From positions 34,775,604-34,839,603 of the forward strand of contig NC_091138.1 of NCBI RefSeq assembly GCF_041381155.1: a stretch of 64,000 nt of DNA, given 5' to 3'. The notes beneath the pieces are model-generated. The model saw only the letters and a list, made by a program, of their open reading frames with translations, made no database searches and had not been told where the DNA came from. This document shows positions 47,701 through 57,185 of this stretch, piece by piece (within the stretch, counting starts at the first letter, position 1; every line of letters starts with the position of its first letter). This stretch comes from Argopecten irradians (lineage: Eukaryota; Mollusca; Bivalvia; Pectinida; Pectinidae). The translations under genes and the position numbers were made by a program.

Positions 47701-50700
47701 GTTTACTACTTACATGTATCTAAAGATTTACTAATTATATGTATCTAAAAGTTTACTACGTACATGTATCTAAAGGTTTACTAATTACATGTATCTAAAA
47801 GTTTACAAATGTTTTTATCATAGTGATGATTTTGTCTTTTATTTTTGTCTTGCCACATTTGAAAATCATCATTGTGAATGAGGTGTTTCAGACAAATTAT
47901 CATAACTGGTAAATGTATTGTTTGTCAGTCTGTAAAGTTTCTATTTGTCCCATGAACATAAAAGTTATACTTTTCACAGTTTGAAGCATAAGGACGATTT
48001 CAGAAGGTTTGTTATCTCCCCTTGATATATAGAAATACTTGCACTAAATGTAAATGTTTGCTGATGTCAACGTCTTTGGCAGAATTACTAGTTAACTCCC
48101 CCTTGTTGGAAATGTTTTCAATGCACTAAATGATCATGTGTGCATTTAGAGTTTATTGATTTGTACAATGTGCACTCACATGTGTCATTGTAAGCAACGC
48201 ATCTGTCTCTGAAAAAATGATCACAATACTTAAAACTAATACAAAATCACAAAAAAGTACTGCATTTACACTAGATGAAACCGTTTTTGCTGTACGTCAG
48301 AAAAATCACATTTGATTAAACTTTTCTACCAGTTCAACCTATCTCAGAACCCAAAATCTTTGATATAATCAAAGTAGCTGGAACTCAGCGTTGTATTCTA
48401 CTACAGGTAATCCCACTAAGATTTTAGAGAACAAATCTTTTGCTTCTTTAGAGTTTTGTGAATGAATTAATTTTCTAAAGAGTTGTAAGTTTTGCAATGA
48501 AGAACCTAAAGAATTACCTTCTTTTCATACAGCAATTACATACTGTAGCTTGCAGTAAAAATTGTTCAGTACCAGTTCTTGATTCTTTACAGTGATTCTT
48601 TTATCACACCTCTTACATAGATTTTCTTAGATATTTCAACCCATTATACGTTTATAACAGTTTGTATGTATGAATGGTTAGAACTATCAGTTTCTGTTAT
48701 ATCATATATATCCCTGCTTTAGCGAACATCCACACGGAGTCTGTAAGTGACCATCACTGCCCACAAGTGACCACATGGACAGGTAGACTCATGCTGTGTG
48801 GTTATGGTGATTGTGAACATTTACTCTTAAAAGTGAAAAAAAAATGAAGTGTGTGTGTTTTGAATTAATTTGAATGATAATTTTGTGAAAAGTTGAAGTT
48901 GACGATGTTTTTAGAATGCAATAAGATAATTTAGTGTGTTAGAATATAATTAGATTATTTGGTGTGTAAACTCACTTTTTGCCCTTTGTTGTTTGAATTT
49001 GACAACTAGCTATTTCATGATCTAACAGGTATAAAAGGGAGATAAGTTGTGATTTTTCAACAACAAATGCCAGTCTACATTAAGTTAATATAAGTATGTA
49101 TAAGTATAAGTATTGCGTAAAAATAGTTTAAGTGTATATACACACTGATCCTTACTTTGGTAAGTATAATTATTGTATTTTCATGGAGACATTGTATGAC
49201 ATATATTCTTTGTAGCACTATTATGGCTGAGGCAGTCATAGAACTAGTGTACCATGTAGTTTAATCTTTGTAATGATGATACAATACATGTATTTTCATT
49301 ATTTCTCAGGATATTATTGAGGTCACAAAAAGTTAATCCACAAAATACCTCCCAAAAAGAAATGATGGGCAAATCATATGTACTCTTAATTCCAGATTGC
49401 AAAATTTTGATTTCTGAAAAACTAATACACAATGTACATGTACTTACTACATGTATCAATTTACGTAAATAGAAAATGCTGAGCTATAACTATTTTCGCT
49501 GTAGTTCAACAATATGTTATTTGATACCTTGGTGACACTGCAGCAGCCATACAGTATCTGATGATTATTGAGATGGTCACAATAAGCTGCATGACTAAAG
49601 AATTACAGTGAATATATACCTTAGCTGATAGCTGTGTGTGATAGTCATTAGAAAAACTAACATATTTGTGTGTTTTACAGCATAACAGTAGGATATCTTC
49701 TCAAAAAATATCGATTTCAGGTTTATTAAAATGTATTCGAATATTGACTCAAATTGTACCAGTCCTTTCTTTCTCATTTACGATAAACAAATCTTTAACA
49801 GAGTAATGCCCAAAAGAAAATCTTACACCAATTGTAGTTATGTATGGTGAACTACAATCAGAACATTTAAAAAATCTCAAAGTGAACTTTTTGTATTAAA
49901 GTGGATAGAAGAAAACCTGTGTAACCAGGGTTACAAAATTTTATGTTCATTGTAAAGTGAAAAAACCTCTAATGTCTTTGAAATAACCAATCACAGTTGA
50001 CCTTAAGCTTATAAAAGGTGACACAATACAGGTGACTATTTTGTTTGATAGTGCCTAAAACTTGTTTTGTGGTGCTGGAGCCATGTCTTCTCTAAGTTAA
50101 GTATCACTCTGATTACAGTTTAACAGTGAGGGACCCACACCAGAACCAGGGGACAGGACCATACCTTCAGATTCAACACTGAGACAGGTGGCTGAAAAAA
50201 TCTACAGACGTGATTGGCTGAGGACGGCCAATAAGCTAGGACTGACCAATGAGGATGTGAGCGATATCAAATCCAGGATATCGGACTCCAAACAACAGGT
50301 GAATAACTGTTATTCTCTTAAAGGATTGTCTCCTAAAATAATAAAACAAAATTATTACAATATGCCAATTTTGAGACAATGGGTGAAGTACGATTTACCG
50401 TCAGTTAGTCCCAACTTCCGGTAATTGTGAAGTTATTTTTCTGATGTCGCTATCATAAGAAGGTGAGACTAACTACAGTGAATCATACTTCACCTATATT
50501 GTTTATGTACTTATCTCCAAACCCTTGTATTGTATTCTCTAAAGGGATTGTTAAGATGTTATTATCAAACAGACTGGTTTAAAAGTTAAGATTAGGAGAC
50601 AATAGTGTTATTTTCCTTAATGGAATCTAAATGCCATTCAGTTGCTATGGTCATAATTAGGAGACATCAAAGGTACCAAGTTTTTTGTAAAATAAGGGGC

Positions 50701-51217
50701 TTTTTTCACTTCTGACAAAAACAATACAGAATAGAGTATTCAATTTATGTAAACATAATGACTTTCTGCTTAGTGGTTAGGGATTGAGTTGTGGTTACAT
50801 TAGGTGGCCGAGTGGTTAAGATGTCCAGTCATATTACCACAAGCCCTCCACTTCTGGGTAGGAGTTCGAATCCCATGTGGGATTGCCAGGTACTGACTGC
50901 TGGTCGGTGGTTTTTCTGCTGGTACTCCGGCTTTCCTCAACGAACAAACCCGGCTTCTCCTTACATGACCCTGGCTGTTAATAGGACATTAAACTAATAA
51001 AACCAACCATTAGGTGGATATGCAAGTATCAGTAAACCTCCAAGGATAAAATTGCCTTGTATACATGTATTAAATGTATCTACTTTGTTCCACTTAGGCG
51101 TTCACCATGCTGAGGATGTGGAAGGAGAGAGAGGCTGCTCAAGCTTATACAAGTGTTCTAGAGAGCGCTCTGAAAGACTCTGGCATGACAGAGGCAGCAT
51201 ATGCATTAATGCTATAA
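38620..51217 (+). CDS. Putatively myristoylated EF-hand + Death-domain protein, eight exons, exon 3 frameshifted as read
   Basis: Exons: 38620-38728, 39861-39988, 45755-45861, 46292-46386, 46637-46691, 47143-47273, 50119-50298 and 51098-51217. They give 307 residues if one surplus base in exon 3 is discounted. MGSFAS fits the N-myristoylation pattern (Gly2, Ser6). Residues about 40-200 have a calcineurin-B/CIB-like layout of EF-hands (NKDGVITEE, VTFENFLRGLKW, HIDKKNTGQMNEDQF), but all visible loops lack key Ca ligands. Residues about 229-305 form a Death domain (LRQVAEKIYRRDWLRTANKL, LGLTNEDVSDI, AFTMLRMWKEREAAQAY, VLESALKDSGM). Death domains join signalling complexes, and calcineurin-B-like modules bind partner helices, so an adaptor role at membranes is plausible. 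I know no named family with this architecture. A caspase lies directly upstream. Confidence 0.85.
39247..39690 (+). mobile_element. Tandem pair of tRNA-derived SINEs
   Basis: Two copies begin AAAAGGAGCGGGTC about 270 bp apart (39247 and 39517). Each holds box A (TGGCTCAGTCGGTAGAGC at 39325; TGGCTCAGTTGGTAGAGC at 39593) and box B (GGTTCGATTCC at 39368 and 39636). The tRNA-like acceptor stem does not pair. The second copy is cut short on the right. It lies in intron 1 of the EF-hand/Death gene. Confidence 0.85.
39861..39988 (+). CDS. EF-hand/Death gene exon 2
   Basis: 128 nt, acceptor ATAACAG, donor GTAAGT, phase 1 to 0. It encodes SIAETERLWLRFQQLGCNKD and GVITEEI, the first EF-hand-like unit, with Gly and Ile where the ligand positions 1 and 12 would be. 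Confidence 0.85.
40484..43554 (+). mobile_element. Helentron/pearl-like element, copy 2
   Basis: Same termini as copy 1 (TTTTTAGGTCACCTGAGACG; end CAGGTGACCGTTAAGGCCC, ATGGGCTCTTTGTT). It has an expanded CGTCGTGCGTCGTGCCTCGT tract and about eight roughly 325-bp internal units. The open frames inside (for example 41892-42371 minus) are repeats of one another and not genes. Confidence 0.82.
43605..45669 (+). mobile_element. Helentron/pearl-like element, copy 3
   Basis: Same termini and about five internal units. The 5' flank repeats the 5' flank of copy 2 (see findings). It ends 85 bp before exon 3 of the EF-hand/Death gene. Confidence 0.82.
45698..45715 (+). other. Duplicated decoy 3' splice site
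   Basis: TTTCAG followed by ATTATGAAGAAATTCACT is a copy, 57 bp upstream, of the real acceptor and exon start at 45755. Use of this copy would read into a stop (ACTTTACTCTAG) in frame. Confidence 0.75.
45755..45861 (+). CDS. EF-hand/Death gene exon 3, frameshifted
   Basis: Acceptor GCTTCAG, donor GTAAGT. It encodes IMKKFTLNQTKNVTFENF and LRGLKW, then as read V and TGA. Removing one G from GGG at 45825-45827 gives CETADLNEKLRG, which continues EF-hand style into exon 4 and restores the phase (106 nt, phase 0 to 1) that all later exons need. Confidence 0.8.
45941..46070. repeat. 65-bp tandem duplication
   Basis: TGTAACATAACGACTAATAC starts at 45941 and again at 46006, each followed by an A-run and TTAATGTAAATGTAC. 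Intronic. Confidence 0.8.
46292..46386 (+). CDS. EF-hand/Death gene exon 4
   Basis: 95 nt, acceptor TACACAG, donor GTTTGT, phase 1 to 0. It encodes VFRLLNNGNPVQKATFVKIL and ERVYTNPNDKK, an EF-hand-like unit without ligand residues. Confidence 0.8.
46637..46691 (+). CDS. EF-hand/Death gene exon 5
   Basis: 55 nt, acceptor TTCTAG, donor GTAAAG, phase 0 to 1. It encodes GIQKVADVVYKHIDKKNT, the first half of the last EF-hand-like unit. Confidence 0.8.
47143..47273 (+). CDS. EF-hand/Death gene exon 6
   Basis: 131 nt, acceptor TATGTAG, donor GTATAT, phase 1 to 0. It encodes GQMNEDQFVTGVRSVIPN, then LLLFEVLPSYMKERLHSQ. The open frame past 47273 is intron. Confidence 0.82.
47274..50118 (+). other. 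Intron 6 of the EF-hand/Death gene
   Basis: AT-rich. It has a short tandem repeat at about 47695-47810 (TTTACTAATTACATGTATCT, about 25-bp period) and an exon-like 20-nt segment at 48723-48742. No further coding signal is seen. Confidence 0.55.
50119..50298 (+). CDS. EF-hand/Death gene exon 7 (Death domain, N-terminal two thirds)
   Basis: 180 nt, phase 0 to 0, acceptor ATTACAG, donor GTGAAT. A linker (FNSEGPTPEPGDRTIPSD) is followed by Death-domain helices 1-4: LRQVAEKIYRRDWLRTANKL and LGLTNEDVSDIKSRISDSKQ. The conserved Trp of the fold is W241. Confidence 0.88.
50793..51003 (+). mobile_element. tRNA-Leu/Ser-like SINE
   Basis: Box A GGCCGAGTGGTTAAGATGTC, box B AGTTCGAATCCC, body GGTACTGACTGCTGGTCGGT, and 3' end CTGTTAATAGGACATTAAAC. 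It lies in intron 7 of the EF-hand/Death gene and is the plus-strand counterpart of 37641-37866. Confidence 0.85.
51098..51217 (+). CDS. EF-hand/Death gene exon 8 (Death domain end, stop)
   Basis: 120 nt, acceptor CACTTAG. It encodes AFTMLRMWKEREAAQAYTS and VLESALKDSGMTEAAYALML, then TAA at 51215-51217. These are Death-domain helices 5-6 (L..W...E.....A...L..AL...G). Confidence 0.87.
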   Translation, partial: AFTMLRMWKEREAAQAYTSVLESALKDSGMTEAAYALML

Positions 51218-52257
51218 TTTACGTTATTTCGATTTAAGGACAAAAGTAGCCTCTGAGCTATAAATCTACCGCCTAATATCCTAATTAAAACAAACACTGA
51301 GCAAGCCTTAATATGGTACATGTACTATAATTATACATTATCACAAAATCAGGATGAAGACAACATTATCGGTAATTCAATGTTGAATCTCTATAGATAT
51401 TGGGACTATAGCATACTGTATGTCTAAATGGCATTCATTTTTATATAATTACACCAGCTCATTCCATTATATAGAGAGTTAAATTGGATGGCATTTCCAT
51501 ACTTGAGTTTGTTTTTATCTGTACACCATTCCACCTATTTGTATATCTCATATCAGTGTTCATTGGACAAAAATGGAGATGTTTTTATCTGTACACCATT
51601 CCACCTATTTGTATATCTCATATCAGTGTTCATTGGACAAAAATGGAGACTACATTATACATTACAACCTCATGATAAATTTTGACCTTCAACTTTTACT
51701 TCATTGCTCTTCCTATTGTACCCGACATCTTCGTCATAGAACCTGGGTCTTCTTGTATGCAAATGAAGCAAGGAAATTTCCGGCAAGTCTATGGGAAAAA
51801 AAGACTAAGGATTGAAGAAATTTGTTTTATACAAGTGGGCACATGGACATGGCAATATCACAAGTATCAATCTGTGTTTAAGATTGAGAACTCAACATGC
51901 AGAGGGACTGCTTACAATAATGTATATATATTTCTTTGTTAAAGTTTTTTATGGACACACTTATTTTAACTTTGGCCAAACATTTATGTTAAAGAGTGTG
52001 ATAAAACATAGTCTTCCTTTATTATCAATATTACTGTTGCAATAGTATACATGTACTTAAAACAAAGAAAATATTATAAAGTATATGGCTTTTGTATAAT
52101 GTATGTTGTATTTGTGTTTTTATTAAAATCATGATCTGTCAATTTTTTTTTAATAAATTGATTCTGAACATAAAACATTTGAAAAGAATGAATGTGTGTT
52201 GATAACATGTATGGGTGTGATTGAAATGTTAAGTATCATTCTCAAAAAAATCATATT
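51218..52257. other. 3' UTR / intergenic sequence with a 70-bp tandem duplication
   Basis: GTTTTTATCTGTACACCATT starts at 51511 and again at 51581; the two 70-bp copies (51510-51579, 51580-51649) are almost identical. Overlapping open frames here (51484-52045) have no family resemblance. AATAAA-like motifs near 52150 may belong to the transcript end. Confidence 0.6.
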
Positions 52258-52314
52258 GGACTGTTCTCTCCTTTGTATTGGAAGAGTTTAAATGCAACTT
52301 TAGGGGTGAATAAG
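52258..52314. mobile_element. About 85-bp MITE, partial copy 4
   Basis: GGACTGTTCTCTCCTTTGTA and AGAGTTTAAATGCAACTTTA followed by GGGGTGAATAAGG match the right two thirds of the elements at 6381 and 7571. Confidence 0.5.
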
Positions 52315-52337
52315 GTAGTATCTACCTAATGTAATTA

Positions 52338-52580
52338 GGGGTGGGTGATCGAGTGGTGTAGTGGTTAAGCCGCTCACCTTTCACCTAGCCGGCCGGGGTT
52401 TGATCCCCGACACGGACGTGAAAAGGTCAGGGGTCACCTGCCCGATCACGTGGGTTTTCTCCGGGCACTCTGGTTTCCTCCCACACTAAGACCCCTCGCG
52501 CGCTTACATCCGGGCCATCGAGAGTGATTTACATAAGTTGTATAACTTGTTCCTCAATCGATATAAAATAAATAAAGTTT
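52338..52580 (+). mobile_element. tRNA-derived SINE, full length
   Basis: Box A TGGTGTAGTGGTTAAGCCGC, box B GGGTTTGATCCC, a GC-rich body (GGTCAGGGGTCACCTGCCCG; TTTCCTCCCACACTAAGACC), and an A-rich tail ATAAAATAAATAAAG. It differs from the other SINE families in the window. Confidence 0.85.
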
Positions 52581-53060
52581 ATATATTATATCTACCTAAT
52601 GTAATCCAACAATTACCTGATGGTCTTCGGGTAGGTAATGTATTGATGAAATCAATCCTGTTCTACTGTATGAACTACTATTAACTTTTTTTTTCTCCTT
52701 CTCTTCAATAGTCTTTCCTTTTGTTTAATATTATCTCCCCTTTGTTGCATATCTGTCATAGTCCACTGTACACATATGTCTAGTCCATTTCATAATCATG
52801 ATAATGGCCAAGAAGTGATTATTTGATTGTCTGTGAGAGGTAGGAAGAGTTATCTCCCATTTAGAATAAAGAGTTATCTCCAATGTGTGTGTGTCAAATA
52901 TGCAAATCAGTCATTAGCACAGAGAAGAAGTTTTCTCCCTATTATAAGTCAAATAGAAGAATTTGCAGGGTATGTGGAAGGGTGGGGTATATCCCCTTTA
53001 CTTCATATGTATTCTATAAAACTGTGTTTTCATAGATACATTTAAAAATTAAAAAAAAAA

Positions 53061-53134
53061 GTTGCCTATGCAGGATTAGATCTCACAACCTTCCCATCAC
53101 AAATCTAGCATCTTATCCACTTGGCTAACCAGCC
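53061..53134 (-). mobile_element. tRNA-like SINE head
   Basis: The minus strand holds TTAGCCAAGTGGATAAGATG (box A-like) and GGTTGTGAGATCTAATCC (box B-like). The anticodon and acceptor stems do not fold properly, so a functional tRNA gene is unlikely. Confidence 0.55.
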
Positions 53135-54739
53135 CTATAAATATCTCTGCATTTCTCTTACATTTCTTTGATATCAACACTGACAATATGCTGACAAACT
53201 GCTTCTTTGGTCCTTGTGATACTCGGAAGTAATGTTATTTGTGATTAGTCTGTCTGTGATTTAAAATATCCGTCCATCTAAGCAAGATTTTCATAAGTAT
53301 ATAAATTATGTACTTTATGTGAACTAAGAATTTTTATCAAAATAAAATTTATGAAAGTATATTATTTTGTTTTTATGTTATCATAATCATTAAGTTTTAC
53401 AAGTCTCAAAGATAACTGTTTGTTTCTCTTCTGTATTAAAATATGTACAGATTTATCTGAAACATTTGCTTCACATACCAGGTTTATTATCAAATCCGTC
53501 CATCAGGACTGCTGTAATGATGAGGACTTGTTTTACGGGTTAATGTTGCACGGTCATCATCTAGAGACCAAAACATATTACTGTCAGTGTCTCTGCCTCC
53601 GACAAGGTCAAGGTCATGGGGTCATTGGCTGAACACCCTAGGTCAAAGCAACACTTCTCATCTTCTGGGATGGCAATCATCAGGTCAAAATTTGACATGT
53701 CGTTCAAATACAGTTGGACTTCATAAAGATTGGATGACTCATCTATTATAAAATGTACAATGTAACACACATGTTTTAATGTTTCGCTGGACTAAACATA
53801 CAAACTCATAAAAGATGAATTACCATTATAAGGTTCAACTGTACTTGTACAAAGGAGTAAGACAATAGTGTATTGTTTTATGTTTTATTATCAATTCAAT
53901 GTAAGATAGCAACTTAAGATCATAATCACAAATGAACTGGGACAAATGGATACTACAAACATACAATGGGGTGAATCATGGATGGAGACCACACAGTCTG
54001 ATACTGAACACTGGGAATAACAGCAAGCATTTAAACGATACTGATGTATAATATCATTCTGTAAGTTATTTAGGGTAAACATCAAAGTCACTAGCCATTT
54101 CACTTCTCAGAAAATATCCCAGTAGCTTTAAACACATATTTTACAGTAAAATCAATGCATTATACTGTACTTCGAAACATCTAGAATATAAGATTTTATT
54201 TTGTTAAATTTATTTCCTGGTATTGTGGTGTCAAATATAGAGGACCCAAAAATATTTGCCTTTCACCAATAAAACATATATCTTGTTTCCCAAATGTTTT
54301 AATTCAAAACATTATTGATTCTGAATTTAAAAATAACTCGCTGTATCTCCTTCATTTAAAATATATTTCAAGAATGTGACAAAAGTTCACATCAAGACAA
54401 TTTTACAACCATTCCTAGTAAAATTGCAAAGGTGTTTTTACACCTCAAGATAGGTAATTGCACATGTTTAGTATTTAAAAATATTTCAATTTTAAGCAAA
54501 GCAGTTGTAAATAGTTTCAATCAAATTTAGTAAAATGGTATAGGTTAAGCTGGATTTCAAGGGTAAAACAAACGTAAATAGTACAATGTATGTTTATTAA
54601 GATACAATTTGTAAAAGTCAGTAAAGTGTACCAGTACATATTACATGTAAATACTAATTCTATACTGCACTTTACATAGGATAAGACCATTGAATATTGA
54701 ACATAACTCAAAAATTTATCAACTTAATTTTGGGGTGAA
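53135..54739. other. No gene seen
   Basis: AT-rich. The minus-strand open frame at 53561-53770 overlaps GACAAGGTCAAGGTCATGGG, a type of short repeat common in mollusc DNA, and has no splice support. Confidence 0.4.
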
Positions 54740-54895
54740 TTCTTTCGCTCTCCACCTTTGGGTTGAAAGTTTGAAATCCAAGTGGGGCAGTTGCCAGGTA
54801 CTGACCATATGCAAGTTGGCGGTTTTCCCCCCAAGGTACTCCAGCTTTCTTCAACCTTATTCCGTCTTATAACTCTATTGCCGAAAGGTATTGAT
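54740..54895 (+). mobile_element. tRNA-Leu/Ser-like SINE, 5'-truncated
   Basis: GTTTGAAATCCAAGTGGGGC (decayed box B), CAGTTGCCAGGTACTGACCA, GGCGGTTTTCC and GGTACTCCAGCTTTCTTCAA match the family body seen at 50793. Confidence 0.65.
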
Positions 54896-55129
54896 TTTAA
54901 GGTCATTATTTTGTGAGCAGTTATCAATTGTGACATCACTGCTTTGTGAGAGAAATGAACATTACTTTCTTTGAAAAATATTATATTTTGCTAACAAAAC
55001 ATATTTTGCTAACAAAACATATGGTGTTCCATAACTCTTTAATGTGCAAGTTGTGTCATGCTTCGTTGGTGGAAAAAAGTTGGAATTTTCATAAAAAAAC
55101 TATCCACCGAAAGTCAGCTCTTGGAGCCC

Positions 55130-55290
55130 CACATGTTCACTGCAAGTTTGAATCCCATGTGGGGTAGTTGCCAGACTGATCACTTATCAGTGTTTTTTCT
55201 ACGGTATTCCGACTTTCCTCCGACATTCAAACCTGGTACATTGATGTACATCCTTAAATGATCCTGGCTCCTTAAACTAATAAGTGAGCT
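55130..55290 (+). mobile_element. tRNA-Leu/Ser-like SINE, 5'-truncated
   Basis: GCAAGTTTGAATCCCATGTG, TAGTTGCCAGACTGATCACT, GGTATTCCGACTTTCCTCCG and GATCCTGGCTCCTTAAACTA match the same family. The copy starts near box B. Confidence 0.7.
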
Positions 55291-55884
55291 AAACAATAAC
55301 TTGACCTGATCATATGTAGAGTGCAGTAAATGACAAAATGTATGCATATAAAGCAGTAAAAAGGCACTAACGTTTACAGATCACAGGGCCCACAATACAA
55401 CACCAAATCTGTACAGGAGTATAATCGGCATATATCATTAACTGGTATAACCTTCAGATTATAGTGGTAAGTACAATATAGAATAACAGATTGATTAAAC
55501 TTTTAATTTACCAATGAAAGGCATCGTCATTTACCTTCTATGTTTTAGTTTGTCCAATGTCAGATTATAAATTCATACTTAATTTATGTTTAACTATATA
55601 GTTTGTTATATGTAGTTTGCTATTACTGGGTATATTTCTAAGATTTCAGATATAGGAATAGCATGCACATAATATGTATGATAAATATACAATTATGTAA
55701 TACAGTATTAAGTAAAATTATGCTTAGTTTATAGTGTAACGATAGCTACAAATTGTGAACGAACAACATTAATAGGCAGTGTTATTTTCCAAATAAATTC
55801 AGCAATAAGTCTATTACTAGTGATAAGCTCAAAATCATTGTTTCAGTTGAGATGTCAAGAAACAAAATTAAATGCTAGGAAAGA
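55291..55884. other. No gene seen
   Basis: AT-rich spacer between a SINE fragment and the reversed Helentron-like element. Confidence 0.4.
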
Positions 55885-57185
55885 CAAGAGGCCCAGAGGG
55901 CCTGTATCGCTCACCTGGTTTGTAATGCCAAGTAATGTTCTGAATACAGGTTCATTGTTTCTTTTCTGAAGGAATTTTAATATTAACCTCTAAATCCCCT
56001 ATTGGGCCCCACCCCTCCTGCCCCCAGGGGGTCAGAGCCAAAATTTATACAAGTTCTGTTCCCCTTCCCCCAAGGATGTTTATGGCCAAATTTGGTCACA
56101 ATCCAAGCAAAACTCTAGGACAAGTAGCGATTTATAGGATTTACCTCTATTTCCCCTATTGGGCCCCACCCGTCCTGCCCCCGGGGGGCAAGAGCCAAAA
56201 TTTATACAAGTTCTGTTCCCCTTCCAAAAAGGATTTTTGTGGCCAAATTTGGTTACATTCCATGCAGAACTCTATGACTAGTAGCGATTTAAAGGATTTA
56301 CCTCTATTTCCCCTATTGGGCCCCTCCCCTCCTGCCCCCGGGGGACCAGAGCCAAAATTTATACAAGTTCTGTTCCCCTTCCCCCAAGGATGTTTGTGGC
56401 CAAATTTGGTTACAATTCATGTAGAACTCTATGACTAGTAGCGATTTATAGGATTTACCTCTATTTCCCCTATAGGGGCCCACCCCTCCTGCCCCCGGGG
56501 GGTCAGAGCCAAAATTTATACAAATTCTGTTCCCCTTCCCCCAAGGATGTTTGTGGCCAAATTTGGTTACATTCCATTCAGAACTCTATGACTAGTAGCG
56601 ATTTAAAGGATTTACCTCTATTACCCCTATTGGGCCCCGCCCCTCCTGCCCCCGGGGGACAAGAGCCAAAATTTATACAAGTTCTGTTCCCCTTCCCCCA
56701 AGGATGTTTGTGGCCAAATTTGGTTACAATTCATGTACAACTCTATGACTAGTAGCGATTTAAAGGATTTACCTCTATTTCCCCTATTGGGCCCCGCCCC
56801 TCCTGCCCCCGGGGAACCAGAGCCAAAATTTATACAAGTTCTGTTCCCCCTCCCCCAAGGATGTTTGTGGCTAATTTTGGTTACAATTCATGCAGAACTC
56901 TAGGACAAGTAGTGTTTTAAAGGATTTACCTCTATTTCCCCTATTGGGCCCCGCCCCTCCTGCCCCCGGGGGGTCAGAGCCAAAATTTATACAAGTTCTG
57001 TTCCCCCTCCCCCAAGGATGTTTGTGGCCAAATTTGGTTACAATCCATGCAGAACTCTATGACTAGTAGCGATTTAACGGAAATGTTGACGGACGGACGG
57101 ACGGACGGACGGACAGACGGACGGACGGACGGACGCCGAGCCATGACATAAGCTTACCGGCCCTTTGGGCCAGGTGAGCTAAAAA
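55885..57185 (-). mobile_element. Helentron/pearl-like element, second subfamily
   Basis: Read on the minus strand it starts TTTTTAGCTCACCTGGCCCA with hairpin GGCCCAAAGGGCC, then a (CCGT)n tract. The interior is about seven roughly 160-bp units (marked on the plus strand by CCCCTATTGGGCCCC and GTTCCCCTTCCCCCAAGGAT). It ends CAGGTGAGCGATACAGGCCC, TCTGGGCCTCTTGT. Both termini match the pattern of the elements at 31981, 40484 and 43605 although the interior is unrelated. The plus-strand open frame at 56076-56438 is internal repeat, not a gene. Confidence 0.8.
57088..57134. repeat. (ACGG)n microsatellite
   Basis: Eleven or so GACG/GGAC units with one CAGA interruption, forming the microsatellite part of the surrounding mobile element. 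Confidence 0.9.

Noticed and set aside
56076-56438. 120-codon plus-strand open frame
   Set aside because: It reads through the 160-bp internal units of a mobile element; the peptide repeats itself.
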